A stretch of 64,000 bases of DNA, taken from NCBI GenBank assembly GCA_963835855.1, contig CAWIHA010000013.1, positions 20,660 to 84,659 on the forward strand. Direction: 5' to 3'. The translations under genes were made by a program, and so were the position numbers. Each line of letters opens with the position of its first letter. Position 1 is the first letter of the stretch. The DNA is from CAWIHA01 sp963835855. Lineage in GTDB: Bacteria; Acidobacteriota; Terriglobia; Bryobacterales; Bryobacteraceae. The notes below the pieces were generated by a model. It saw nothing but the letters and a program-made list of their open reading frames with translations, made no database searches and had not been told where the DNA came from. Below, piece after piece: positions 44,409 to 54,409 of this stretch.

Positions 44409-46529
44409 ATGACGAAGTATGGCCGATTGCTGACTGTTTTCCTTCTTGCTTCCGCGTTCCACCTCGCGAAGGCGAGCATTGTGTGTGCGACGGCTGCGAC
44501 GCCGGCCCTGGTGCGCGCCGAAGGCCTGACTGAGCAACTGGGCGATATCTTGCTGAGTTGTACAGGCGCTCCCGGCGACCGGCTTAACACCAGTTTGATA
44601 GTCTCGCTTTCGGTCAACGTGACCAGCCGGCTTTCAGCAGGCAATAGCTTGCCGGATGTGGCCCTGACAACGGACACCGGCGTTGTGCCAGGTGTGACGC
44701 CAATACTGGTCGCCGCCAACGCGGTTGGTTTCGGCGGGATCGGCTTGACCGTACCGGCCTCAGGCGAGGTTTTTCTCCGGGTTACGAATCTGCGCGGCGC
44801 CGTAGGCTCGGAAAACCTTTCGAATCCCGTCCCCATAACTGCATGGCTGAGCAGCGAGCTGCTGCTGACCAATGCTCACCTGACGGTGGGCGTGCCCCAA
44901 CGTGCGTTGCTCTCCAGCTCTGACGTGGCAACCGTGACCTGCACCGGTTCGCCCGCGCCGTCCACGATCACCATGTCCGGTCTGTTTGCGGCGGGGACGC
45001 AAGTTTCTTCGACGCGGGTGACCGAAGGCTTTCCGGGCTCATTCGCTGCCAAACAGCCGAACACCGATTCCGGCATGCGCATTGTGGTCCGCTATGCCGG
45101 TTTTCCGCAGGGGGCGCGCCTGTTCGTTCCCGACGTGGTGGCCGGCTCGGATGCGGTCGAACCTACTGCGGGCGGCGACTTGGTCCTGCCGGCTTCAGGC
45201 GGCCAGTTCGCCTCGACGGCGGCAGGCTCGCTGCTGCTGGCGCGCGTGCCGAACACCGATGCGAACGGCGCCGGCGGCGCGCCGGTTTTTACGCCCGGCC
45301 CGGTCGGCTCGCCTACGGTGAGTTTCGATGCGGCGTCTGAAGTCAATCTCGTGAACGGGGCGGGCATGGTGGTGTATGAGGTCGTGAGCGCGAATCTCTT
45401 GGTCAGGGAGGAGAGCGCGCAACTGCCCACGTTTGTCGCGCTTGCACCGACGGGCAACGGCGACTTCGTCGCGCCCGCCACGGTAGCGGTTACGCTCGGC
45501 CCCGTCTCCACCGTAGCTGTTGCCGACGCTACCGACCCCGTCCCGCGCTTTGTCGCGGCGCCGCCGCCTCCAGACTGCGCCGCGCTAGGCGATTGCGCCG
45601 TCTTCCCCAAATTGTCGCTGGATCAAACGGCGCTCGCCTTCGCCGCCACTGCCGGATCTGGCACTCAGACGAAAATCGTCTACGTCGAGAATACCGGCGG
45701 AGGCGAGATCGCCTGGAACGCGACGGTGGCGTACCAATCTGGTAATGGGTGGATCAGTCTCTTCCTGGAACCCAACGTGCCCCCCGCGTCTGGCTTTGTG
45801 GAGGTAAGCGTTCATCCGCAGACTCTCGTGCCCGGCACCTACCAGGCGACGCTGACCGTCGATGCGGGCCCGACCGCAGGCACGCAAACAATTCCGATCA
45901 CGTTGACGGTGAATGCGCCGGGCGTCGAGACACCGCAAGTCACGTCGGTGGTAAATGCCGCGAGTCTTGCCGCTAGCCCAATCGCTCCCGGCTCGCTCGC
46001 GAGCGTTTTGGGGTCGTGGTTGAATGGAAAATCTATGTCTGTCACGTTCGACGGCCTCGCGGCCAAGCTGCTGTACACCGGTGCCAGCCAGATCTATCTC
46101 CAGGTGCCGCTGGCGCTAGGCGTGCAGACGTCGGCGCAGATGATCGTTGCCGTGGATGGCGCGGTAAGTGCGCCGGTGAACGTTGCTCTAACGCCGATCT
46201 CGCCGGGGATCTTTGCCAACGGCGTTCTAAACCAGGACGACTCGCTCAACTCGGCGACGAATCCCGCGCGGGTGGGAACGGTCATGGAGATTTTCGCGAC
46301 CGGGCTTCCCTCTCCAGATGCGGGCACAATGTCGGTGATCATCGGTGGCCGCGAAGTCACGTCGCTCGACTTTGCCGGCCCGTGGCCAGGCTGGTACGGT
46401 ATCGAGCAGGTGAATGTTCGGATCCCCTCTGACCTCGGAGGGATGACAACCAACCTGGCGGTTTGCGGCATGATTGCGACTACGGGGCAGAAAATGTGCA
46501 GCCCGCCAGTCAAGGTCACGCTGCGCTGA
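44409..46529 (+). CDS. Secreted protein with BACON-like and Solibacter-type C-terminal domain
   Basis: 706 residues, signal peptide about 1-22. Residues about 25-400 hold two similar beta-rich units, each with a pair LSCTGAPG / VTCTGSPA and TFVALAP. Residues about 405-500 look like a BACON domain (TALAFAATAGSG, WISLFLEP, PGTYQATLTV). The last 190 residues start with TSVVNAASLAASPIAPGSLASVLG and contain GVLNQDDSLNSATNPARVG, EIFATGLP and YGIEQVNVRIPSDL, matching the TIGR03437 domain known from Solibacter. Probably exported and surface-attached; function unknown. The C-terminal domain is the strongest taxonomic hint in the window. Confidence 0.88.
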   Translation: MTKYGRLLTVFLLASAFHLAKASIVCATAATPALVRAEGLTEQLGDILLSCTGAPGDRLNTSLIVSLSVNVTSRLSAGNSLPDVALTTDTGVVPGVTPILVAANAVGFGGIGLTVPASGEVFLRVTNLRGAVGSENLSNPVPITAWLSSELLLTNAHLTVGVPQRALLSSSDVATVTCTGSPAPSTITMSGLFAAGTQVSSTRVTEGFPGSFAAKQPNTDSGMRIVVRYAGFPQGARLFVPDVVAGSDAVEPTAGGDLVLPASGGQFASTAAGSLLLARVPNTDANGAGGAPVFTPGPVGSPTVSFDAASEVNLVNGAGMVVYEVVSANLLVREESAQLPTFVALAPTGNGDFVAPATVAVTLGPVSTVAVADATDPVPRFVAAPPPPDCAALGDCAVFPKLSLDQTALAFAATAGSGTQTKIVYVENTGGGEIAWNATVAYQSGNGWISLFLEPNVPPASGFVEVSVHPQTLVPGTYQATLTVDAGPTAGTQTIPITLTVNAPGVETPQVTSVVNAASLAASPIAPGSLASVLGSWLNGKSMSVTFDGLAAKLLYTGASQIYLQVPLALGVQTSAQMIVAVDGAVSAPVNVALTPISPGIFANGVLNQDDSLNSATNPARVGTVMEIFATGLPSPDAGTMSVIIGGREVTSLDFAGPWPGWYGIEQVNVRIPSDLGGMTTNLAVCGMIATTGQKMCSPPVKVTLR

Positions 46530-46898
46530 GGTGGGGAAAGCCGAACGTGGATTGTGGAGCGTAGATTGTCGGGGGTGTGGGACTATCTTTCGGTGCACCG
46601 CCGGCCATCCACGTTCCGCGATCTGTGATCGCACCGCCCACACGAGCCTGCGACATCCGCCTTTTGAGGCACATTTCACCTGAGGTTGGGGGTTTTCACC
46701 CAAGCTGTCTCGTCGTGCTTCCTCGCCGCGCCTAACGAATAGAACGAGCTAGCGCGCGCCGACCCCTGGCACACCCCGTGCATATCAAAATGGATAAGGC
46801 CGATAGGGATCAAGAAGTCTTTCGCGGGACTGGAACACATGCCTGTCACACGAAGCGGATACGACCGTCTTATACTGGGACTTAATCGGGATCAGGGG
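46530..46898. other. Intergenic region upstream of nifJ
   Basis: No protein-like frame on either strand. TATACT at 46871-46876 is a good -10 candidate for nifJ, but no convincing -35 is present 16-18 bp upstream. The first 150 bp consist of loosely repetitive GC-rich sequence typical of acidobacterial spacers. Confidence 0.4.
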
Positions 46899-46945
46899 TC
46901 CCGCGCTTCGAGCGGGAGTTTATCCCGGCGCCCCTCTGTGGGGCG
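46899..46945 (+). other. Two tandem hairpins in the nifJ leader
   Basis: TCCCGC/GCGGGA (46899-46917) and CGCCCC/GGGGCG (46929-46945), 11 bp apart, between the presumed promoter and the nifJ ATG at 46973. No T-run follows, so they are not standard terminators. They may shape or stabilise the leader. Confidence 0.4.
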
Positions 46946-46972
46946 TAAGAGCTTCTCAAAAAAAGAAATCCA

Positions 46973-49900
46973 ATGACAAGACCAAAAGTAACCATCGACG
47001 GCAATGAAGCGGCCGCGTACGTGGCGTATCACGTGAACGAAGTCTGCGCCATCTACCCGATCACGCCCTCCTCGCCGATGGGCGAGTGGGCGGACGAATG
47101 GTCCGCCAAAGGCAAGCCCAACATCTGGGGCGACGGTCCCCACGGTGGTGGAGATGCAGAGCGAAGGCGGCGCGGCCGGCGCGGTGCACGGGGCGCTGCA
47201 GGCGGGCGCGCTGGCGACGACCTTCACGGCTTCGCAGGGCCTGCTGCTGATGATCCCGAACATGTATCAAGATCGCCGGCGAACTGACCTCCGACGGTCA
47301 TTCCACGTCGACGGCGCGCACGCTGGCGACGCACGCGCTTTCGATCTTCGGCGACCACAGCGACGTGATGGCCGCGCGCGCCACCGGCTTCGCGATGCTC
47401 GCTCCAACTCGGTGCAGGAAGCGATGGATATGGCGCTGATCGCGCAGGCGGCGACGCTCGAATCGCGCGTGCCGTTCCTGCACTTCTTCGACGGCTTCCG
47501 CACCTCGCACGAGGTGGACAAGGTCGAGCAGCTCACGCTCGACGACATGCGCGCGATGATCGACGACGATCTGGTGCGGGCGCACCGCGATGCGGGCGCT
47601 GTCGCCGGACCGGCCGGTGCTCCGCGGCTCGGCGCAGAACCCCGACGTGTTCTTCCAGGCCCGCGAGACGGTCAACCCTTACTACGTCGCCTGCCCCGGC
47701 ATCGTCCAGAACGTATGGACAAGTTTGCCGCAGCTCGCCGGGCGGCAGTACCGGCTCTTCGATTACGTCGGCGCGCCGGATGCGGAGCGCGTGATGGTGA
47801 TGATGGGCTCGGGCGCGGAAGCCGCCCAGGAGACGGTTGAGTACCTGAACGCGCGCGGCGAGAAGGTCGGCGTGCTGAAGGTCCGGCTGTACCGGCCGTT
47901 CTCGGCCGAGGCGCTCATCGCCGCGCTGCCCGGCGGCGGTGAAGACAATCGCCGTGCTCGATCGCACTAAGGAGCCCGGCGCGGCCGGCGAGCCGCTGTA
48001 CTGCGATGTGGTCACGGCCGTCGGCCGAAGCGATGATCGAGCGGCGCGGCGCCGTTCTCAGCGTTCCCGCGAATCGTCGGCGGCCGCTATGGCCTGTCCT
48101 CGAAGGAATTCACGCCGGCGATGGTCAAGGCCGTCTTCGACGAGGCTGGCGAAGCCGAACCCGAAGAATCATTTCACCGTCGGCATCCATGACGATGTCA
48201 CGCACACCAGCCTCGATTACGATGCGAACTTCTCGACCGAAGATCCGCAGACGCGTCCGCGCGCTGTTTTACGGGCTGGGATCGCGACGGCACGGTTGGC
48301 GCGAACAAGAACTCGATCAAGATCATCGGCGAGGATACGGACAATTACGCGCAGGGCTATTTCGTATACGACTCAAAGAAGGCCGGCGCCATCACCATCT
48401 CGCACCTGCGCTTCGGTCCGAAGCCGATTCACTCGACCTACCTCATCACGCAAGCGAACTTCGTGGCCTGCCATCAGTTTTCGTTCCTGGAGCGCTACGA
48501 TGTGCTGAAAGCCGCCCGGCCTGGCGCGACGTTTCTGCTCAACTCGCTGTACGGCCCGGACGAGGTGTGGGACCACCTGCCGCGCACGGTCCAGCGAGCA
48601 GATCATCGACAAGAAGCTGCGCTTCTACGTGATCGACGGTTATTCGGTGGCGAACAGGCCGGCATGGGCAACCGGATCAACACGATCATGCAGACCTGCT
48701 TCTTCGCCATCAGCGGCATCCTGCCGCGCGAGGAAGCCATCGCTGCAATCAAGAAAGCCATCGAGAAGACGTACGGGAAGCGCGGCGAGGCGGTGGTGCG
48801 GAAGAACTTCGCCGCGGTGGACGCTGCGCTCGATCATCTCCACGAAGTGAGGGTGCCCGCGGCGGTGACGAGCGCGTTCGACATCCGCCCCGCAGTGCCG
48901 GTGGAGGCGCCCGAATTTGTGCAGACGGTCATAGCGGGCATCATCGCGGGTGAAGGCGACGCGCTCCCGGTGAGCGCTTTCCCGGTGGATGGGACGTTCC
49001 CGACTGGCACGGCGCAATGGGAGAAGCGGAACATCGCGCTCGAGATCCCGGTTTGGGACGAGGCGCTGTGCATCCAATGCGGCAAGTGCGTGTTGGTGTG
49101 CCCGCACGCGACGATTCGCGCCAAGGTGTACGGCCCGGCACTGCTCGACGGCAAGGCTCCCGGCACGTTCAAATCCTCGCCGGCCCGCTGGCAGGGAGTT
49201 CAAGGACATGCGGTATACGTTGCAGGTGGCGCCCGAGGATTGCACAAGCTGCGGTCTGTGCGTGGAAGTCTGCCCAGCCAAGAGCAAGACCGAGGTCAAG
49301 CACAAGGCCATCAACATGGAGCCGCAGCCGCCGCTGCGCGACCAAGAGCGCGTGAACTGGAGCTTCTTCCTCACGCTGCCCGAGACCGACCGCAAGGCGC
49401 TGAGCCTCTCGCAGGTGAAGGACTCGCAGTTGCTCCAGCCGCTGTTCGAATTTTCCGGCGCCTGTGCGGGCTGCGGCGAAACGCCCTACATCAAGCTGAT
49501 GACGCAGTTGTTCGGTGATCGCGTGATGATTGGCAACGCTACCGGCTGCTCGTCGATTTACGGCGGCAACCTGCCGACGACGCCGTACACATTCAACCGG
49601 GACGGACGCGGGCCGGCGTGGTCCAACTCGCTGTTTGAAGACAATGCCGAATTCGGGATGGGCATGCGGCTCGCCATCAATCAGCAGACCGGGTACGCGA
49701 AGGCGCTGGTGAAACAACTGGCTCCGGCGCTTGGCGGCGAACTCGCAGCGGCGCTGCTCGATGCCGACCAGAAGGGCGAGAAGGGAATCGAGGCGCAGCG
49801 CGAGCGCGTGAGCGTTCTGAAACAGAAGCTCGCGGGCGCCAAGACCCGCGAGGAACGCGACCTCGTCGCGTTGGCCGACATACTGGTGAAGAAGAGCGTC

Positions 49901-50602
49901 TGGATTCTGGGCGGTGATGGCTGGGCCTACGACATCGGCTACGGCGGCCTGGACCACGTGATCGCCTCCGGCCAGAACGTCAACATCCTGGTGCTCGACA
50001 CCGAGGTGTATTCAAACACCGGCGGGCAAGCCTCGAAAGCCACGCCGATGGGCGCGGTGGCAAAGTTCGCCTTCGGGGGCAAACCGCGGCCGAAGAAAGA
50101 CCTGGCGATGATGGCGATGAGTTACGGAAGCGTCTACGTGGCGCGCGTGGCGTTCGGCGCCAACGACATGCAGACGATCAAGGCGTTTTTGGAGGCGGAG
50201 GCTTACGATGGGCCATCGCTGATCGTCGCTTACGGCCACTGTATCGCGCACGGCTACGACCTGGTCCATGGACTCGATCAGCAGAAGGCGGCTGCGCAAT
50301 CGGGCTACTGGACCCTGTTCCGCTACAACCCCGATCTCATCCGTCAGGGCAAGAACCCGCTGCAGCTCGACTCGCGAGCGCCGGCTCTGCCGCTCGATAA
50401 GTACATTTACAACGAGACGCGTTACTCGATGCTGCGGCACAGCCAGCCGGAGGCGGCCAAGCATTTGTTCGATTTGGCGCAGGAGGACGTGCGCAGGCGC
50501 TGGCGCCTTTATGAGTACCTAGCCGCCATGCCCGGCAATGGTGGCCAGCCCAGCCCGGCCGCGCCTGAGCCGGCCGTTCCGGCCGAAGCGGAGAAGAAGT
50601 AA
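46973..50602 (+). pseudogene. nifJ: Pyruvate:ferredoxin (flavodoxin) oxidoreductase, about 16 indels
   Basis: The whole enzyme can be traced (span 1210 codons, family about 1190): domain I VNEVCAIYPITPSSPMGEWADE, EMQSEGGAAGAVHGAL; domain II to about 47950; domain III GANKNSIKIIG and FVYDSKKAGAITISHLRFG; the two-cluster ferredoxin domain CIQCGKCVLVCPHA and CTSCGLCVEVCPA; and the thiamine-pyrophosphate domain ACAGCGETPY, GNATGCSSIYGG, GGDGWAYDIGYGGLDHV, NTGGQASKATPMG. Frame changes lie near 47132, 47267, 47293, 47300, 47310, 47403, 47590, 47939, 48023, 48062, 48151, 48254, 48285, 48595, 48652 and 49192, mostly single inserted bases. From 49200 the frame is intact to the stop. Oxidises pyruvate to acetyl-CoA with ferredoxin reduction. 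Confidence 0.9.
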
Positions 50603-51600
50603 TGGATCTCGCCACCAAGTACCTCGGCTTGACGCTCAAGAACCCGCTGATAGTCTCGGCTTCACCGCTGTGCGAGGACCTCGGCAATATCCGGAAGATG
50701 GAGGATGCTGGCGCATCGGCGGTGGTGTTGCACTCGCTTTTTGAAGAGCAGATCGCGGTGGAAAGTTATGAGCTGGACCGCTATCTCTCTAGCGGCGCCG
50801 AGAGCTTCGCCGAGTCGCTCTCTTACTTTCCGGACCTCACCAATTACAACCTGGGGCCGGAAGGCTACCTGGAGCACCTCGCAAAGGCGAAGGCGGCGGT
50901 GAAGATCCCGATCATCGCGAGCCTGAACGGTGTTTCGACGGGAGGCTGGATCCGTTACGCGAAGAAGATGGAGCAGGCGGGCGCGGACGCGCTCGAGCTG
51001 AACATCTACGCCGTCCCGACCGATCCTAAGGTGACGAGCGGTGAGGTCGAGCAGATCTACTGCGGCCTGGTGCGCAACGTCAAGGCGAGCGTCAAGATTC
51101 CGGTGGCCGTAAAAACCGGGCCGTTTTTCACCGCGCTTGCGAGCTTGGCGCACAGGCTGGAGGAGGCCGGCGCCGATGGGCTGGTGTTCTTCAATCGCTT
51201 CTACCAACCGGATTTCGACCTCGAGGCGCTCGAGATCGTGCCCAGCCTGCAACTCAGCACCTCGTACGAGCTGTTGCTCAGGCTACACTGGGTGGCGATT
51301 CTCTACGGACGGATCAAGACGGACCTGGCCATCACCGGCGGTGTCGACACCTCTTACGACGTGTTGAAGGCGATGATGGCGGGCGCGCAAGTGGTGATGC
51401 TGGCCTCGGCGCTGCTCAAACGCGGCATCGATTATCTGAAAACCGTCGAGTCGGAGATGACCGCGTGGATGGAGGAGCACGAGTACGAATCCATCCGGCA
51501 GATGCAAGGCAGCATGAGCCAGAAATCGGTCGCCGACCCGAACGCTTTCCTGCGCGCGAACTACCTGAAGGTGCTCAGCTCGTACGCGCTGAGAGCGTAG
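50602..51600 (+). CDS. Dihydroorotate dehydrogenase-like protein
   Basis: 332 residues, TIM-barrel flavoprotein. NPLIVSASPLCEDLGNIRKMEDAGASAVVLHSLFE at the N-terminus, IIASLNGVSTGGW, ALELNIYA, PVAVKTGPF, and ITGGVDTSYDVLKAMMAGAQVVMLASALL at the phosphate-binding end. It lacks the Lys/Cys active-site pattern of true pyrimidine enzymes, as is usual for this group, which is often found next to nifJ. Its ATG shares the last A of the nifJ stop, so the two are co-translated, suggesting an electron-transfer or pyruvate-linked role rather than pyrimidine synthesis. Confidence 0.88.
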   Translation: MDLATKYLGLTLKNPLIVSASPLCEDLGNIRKMEDAGASAVVLHSLFEEQIAVESYELDRYLSSGAESFAESLSYFPDLTNYNLGPEGYLEHLAKAKAAVKIPIIASLNGVSTGGWIRYAKKMEQAGADALELNIYAVPTDPKVTSGEVEQIYCGLVRNVKASVKIPVAVKTGPFFTALASLAHRLEEAGADGLVFFNRFYQPDFDLEALEIVPSLQLSTSYELLLRLHWVAILYGRIKTDLAITGGVDTSYDVLKAMMAGAQVVMLASALLKRGIDYLKTVESEMTAWMEEHEYESIRQMQGSMSQKSVADPNAFLRANYLKVLSSYALRA

Positions 51601-51672
51601 AGGTGTGCGGACCCCTTTTCGCCGCGGTCTGCTGCTGTTTATCCTGAGTCTCGAACGGCCGGGAGGCGCGCC

Positions 51673-52068
51673 ATGTATTGTCCGCAATGCGGAGTGGAGT
51701 ACCGCGAAGGATTCACCAAGTGTTCCGATTGCCATGTGTTCCTAGCCCCCGGTGTGCCGCCTGAAGCTCCGGACCACGGGGCGGCGCCTGAGGCCCCGGG
51801 CTACTGGGTGGCGCCTCAAACTCCGGACCCCCAGCTCGACCCAGTTGCGGTCTTCGAGTCCAACGATAGGTTCGCCATTGCTCTGGCGAAGGGATCGCTC
51901 GAAGATGCCGGCATCCCATTCTGGATGCAGGGCGACTATATCGCCAAAGGGCTGAGCCCGGTCTCAGCTCCATCGTGCCGCTTCTTCGTCCCCAAAGACC
52001 GCGAGGCGGAAGCCCGAGAGTTGCTGGAGCCGTTAAACTCGCCGCAGGGGGAAGAGAACAACTCCTAG
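51673..52068 (+). CDS. Zinc-ribbon protein with DUF2007-like domain
   Basis: 131 residues. N-terminal zinc ribbon MYCPQCGVEYREGFTKCSDC (CxxC pairs at about 3 and 17), a Pro/Ala-rich linker with two imperfect APEAPG/APQTPD repeats, then VAVFESNDRFAIALAKGSLEDAGIPF and RFFVPKDREAEARELLE, as in DUF2007 (putative signal-transducing) proteins. Likely cytoplasmic. Stands between the nifJ pair and the translation operon. Confidence 0.8.
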   Translation: MYCPQCGVEYREGFTKCSDCHVFLAPGVPPEAPDHGAAPEAPGYWVAPQTPDPQLDPVAVFESNDRFAIALAKGSLEDAGIPFWMQGDYIAKGLSPVSAPSCRFFVPKDREAEARELLEPLNSPQGEENNS

Positions 52069-52189
52069 CCCGGGAGCTGCGAGATTGCAGCGCTGAGCGA
52101 TTGGGATCTCGAGGCGCCCGTCGCCTCAGGCACGTTGGATACCGTTCGGCCTTCGAATAGTGAAATTTCCTAAAACACGCCGCAGAGTG

Positions 52190-52195
52190 TATAAT
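52190..52195 (+). promoter_or_regulatory. -10 element of the rimP-nusA-infB operon
   Basis: A perfect TATAAT at 52190-52195, with only a weak -35 match (near TTTCCT) upstream. Transcription would begin near 52203, just before the hairpin at 52218. Confidence 0.5.
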
Positions 52196-52217
52196 TACAA
52201 TTAGATGTCGAGCCGCC

Positions 52218-52242
52218 AAAGTGGGCGAAAGCCCACTTTTTT
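52218..52242 (+). terminator. Attenuator-like hairpin in the rimP leader
   Basis: AAGTGGGC-GAAA-GCCCACTT: a perfect 8-bp stem with a GNRA tetraloop followed by TTTT. It is a textbook intrinsic terminator placed between the promoter and the rimP start, so it probably acts as an attenuator or a termination/antitermination point for the nusA operon. It is also the kind of leader hairpin seen before rimP in other bacteria. Confidence 0.75.
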
Positions 52243-52267
52243 GTTGGCCGGATATTTTCCGGGAACT

Positions 52268-52732
52268 ATGAAGGAAGCGGTTGTCGCGAGGATCACCGAA
52301 ATCGCCGAGCGGGTGGCACGGTCCGAGGGCTTAGAGATCGTCGAGGTGCAGCTTCTCGGCGGCGGCAGCCAGCGCGTGCTACGGATTTATATCGACAAGC
52401 CGGGCGGTGTTTCCCACGCCGACTGCGAGCTGGTCTCGCAGCAGGTGGGAACCATCCTCGACGTCGAGGATGTGGTTCCGGGCGGCAGTTACAGACTGGA
52501 GGTGAGTTCGCCGGGCGTCGAGCGGAAGCTCACCGGGGCTCGCGACTTTGAACGGTTTCTAGGGAAGCGGGCGCGAGTCTTGTTGCGCGAACCGGTGGAG
52601 AATCAGCGCTGGTGGGAAGGAACGCTGGCGGGGTTTTCCGGCGATGTCGTGACGCTGGAGCCTGCGCCGGGCAGGAGTGTACGTTTCGCTCTCCATCAAG
52701 TGGAAAGGGCAAATCTGAAATTCGACTGGTAA
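52268..52732 (+). CDS. rimP: Ribosome maturation factor RimP
   Basis: 154 residues from the ATG at 52268 (MKEAVVARITEIAERVA); the longer frame from 52205 would read through the attenuator hairpin. Contains GLEIVEVQLLGGGSQRVLRIYIDKPGGVSHADCELVSQQVG and YRLEVSSPGVERKL, the RimP signatures, then a C-terminal SH3-like domain (VTLEPAPGRSVRFALHQVERANL). Helps assemble the 30S subunit. First gene of a translation operon, 31 bp before nusA. Confidence 0.93.
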   Translation: MKEAVVARITEIAERVARSEGLEIVEVQLLGGGSQRVLRIYIDKPGGVSHADCELVSQQVGTILDVEDVVPGGSYRLEVSSPGVERKLTGARDFERFLGKRARVLLREPVENQRWWEGTLAGFSGDVVTLEPAPGRSVRFALHQVERANLKFDW

Positions 52733-52763
52733 TCTCCTGGCAATCCGGAAAAGAGGAAATACT

Positions 52764-54263
52764 TTGGGACCGATTTATCAATCGATTGAGATTCTAAGCA
52801 AAGAGAAGGGCATCGACCCGCAGATTGTCATCGACGCCGTGAAGGACGCGATGATGGTGGCGGCCCGCAAGCATTACCACACCAACGAAGACCTGGTGGC
52901 GGAGTTCGAAGAACAGACGGGCGCGATCCTGATCTTTGTAGTGAAGAAGGTGGTCGAGACCGTCGAGGACCCGGTGAACCAGCTCACGTTGGAGCAGGCC
53001 CGGCAGATCGACCCGGCGGCCGAGGTCGGCTCGGAAATCCGCATTCCCAAGTCCACCGGGTTGCTGGGCCGCATCTCCGCTCAAACCGCCAAGCAGGTCA
53101 TCCTCCAGAAGGTGCGCGAAGCGGAGCGCGAGACCGTTTACCAGGAGTATTCGGGGCGCGTCGGCGAGTTGGTCAATTGTGCGGTGAAGAGAATTGAGGG
53201 GCAGGACCTGGTGGTGGACATCGGCAAGACGGAAGCGCGCCTGCCGAAAAAGGAGCAATCGAAGCTCGAGAGCTTCAGCGTGGCTGACCGCGTGCGATGC
53301 GTCATCAAGAGCGTCGAAAAAACGGGCAAGGATTCGGGTGTGCTGGTGTCGCGCGCCGCGCCGGAGCTGGTGGTGCGCCTCTTCGAGCAGGAAGTTCCGG
53401 AGATCTACGACAACACCGTGGCGATCAAAGGTTGTGCGCGGGAAGCGGGCGAGCGCACGAAGATCGCTGTGCTCAGCCGCGACCGCAACGTCGATAGCGT
53501 AGGCGCGTGCGTCGGCATGAAGGGCATGCGCGTGCAGTCGATCATCCGCGAGTTGCGCGGCGAGAAAATCGACATCATCGAATACTCGGACGACCCGGTC
53601 ACGTTCGTCACTCACGCGCTGAGCCCGGCTAAGATCAGCCGCGTCAGTATCTTAGACCCGGACCAGAGAGAGATGGAAGTGATCGTGGACGATTCGCAAT
53701 TATCGCTCGCGATTGGCAAGAAAGGCCAGAATGTGCGGCTGGCGGCCAAGCTGCTCGGCTGGAAGATCGATATCAAGAGCGAAGAGGAGAAGCGGCAGGA
53801 GGTTGAGTCGCAGATGGCGGCTTTGGTGGTCTCCGGCGCGCCGGTCTCGGTCCTGATCGATCATGGCCTGAGCGACAAGGTGGTCGAGCTCTTGCTCGAA
53901 GCCGGCGTGGGCACCATCGAGAAGCTGGGAAGCATGACTCCTGAGCAACTGGAGGAGATCCCGGGTATCGAGCCCCAGACCGTGGAAGCCATTCAGGTGG
54001 CGGTCAACACGTACTACGCCCAGTTCGAGGAGGCCCCCGGAGCGGCCCCGCAGGAGATCGTGGCGGACGCTGCGCCGGTGCCGGACGCAGGCGCAGAGAC
54101 CCCGGAGCTTCGATCTGAGCAGGAGCCTGATGCGGCCGGCGAGGTCCAGCAGGCCGCGAGCGAGGCGGTTGAACCAAGCGCCTTGGAAACCAACGCTAGC
54201 GGTGCGGAAGCCGCCGAGGATGGACCGGAATCCGATGGAGAAAGGCCCGTCAAAACCGATTAG
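52764..54263 (+). CDS. nusA: Transcription termination/antitermination factor NusA
   Basis: 499 residues with a TTG start at 52764, preceded by GAGGAAA. N-terminal RNA-polymerase-binding domain (1-125), S1 domain (about 130-200), two KH domains (VGACVGMKGMRVQSIIREL and LSLAIGKKGQNVRLAAKLLG with their GxxG loops), one helix-hairpin-helix repeat (about 375-415, GVGTIEKLGSMTPEQLEEIPGI), and a C-terminal acidic Ala/Glu/Pro extension of about 75 residues that is probably disordered. Binds RNA polymerase and nascent RNA. Confidence 0.95.
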   Translation: MGPIYQSIEILSKEKGIDPQIVIDAVKDAMMVAARKHYHTNEDLVAEFEEQTGAILIFVVKKVVETVEDPVNQLTLEQARQIDPAAEVGSEIRIPKSTGLLGRISAQTAKQVILQKVREAERETVYQEYSGRVGELVNCAVKRIEGQDLVVDIGKTEARLPKKEQSKLESFSVADRVRCVIKSVEKTGKDSGVLVSRAAPELVVRLFEQEVPEIYDNTVAIKGCAREAGERTKIAVLSRDRNVDSVGACVGMKGMRVQSIIRELRGEKIDIIEYSDDPVTFVTHALSPAKISRVSILDPDQREMEVIVDDSQLSLAIGKKGQNVRLAAKLLGWKIDIKSEEEKRQEVESQMAALVVSGAPVSVLIDHGLSDKVVELLLEAGVGTIEKLGSMTPEQLEEIPGIEPQTVEAIQVAVNTYYAQFEEAPGAAPQEIVADAAPVPDAGAETPELRSEQEPDAAGEVQQAASEAVEPSALETNASGAEAAEDGPESDGERPVKTD

Positions 54264-54409
54264 ATTGCAGGGGATTTGCTAGGATGAAGGACGCAAGCTT
54301 GAGGTTCCGCGAGGTTAGGAGAATCGAGGATAGACCCGCCCGGGACGGCGCCGGCAGGGTCGGGTAGTGCGGGGGTTAGTGTGTCCTTACCGGCAGACGC
54401 AAGTAACGT

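Noticed and set aside
47132..49192. Programmed ribosomal frameshifting in nifJ
   Set aside because: Far too many sites, no slippery sequences or pseudoknots, and both signs of shift occur.
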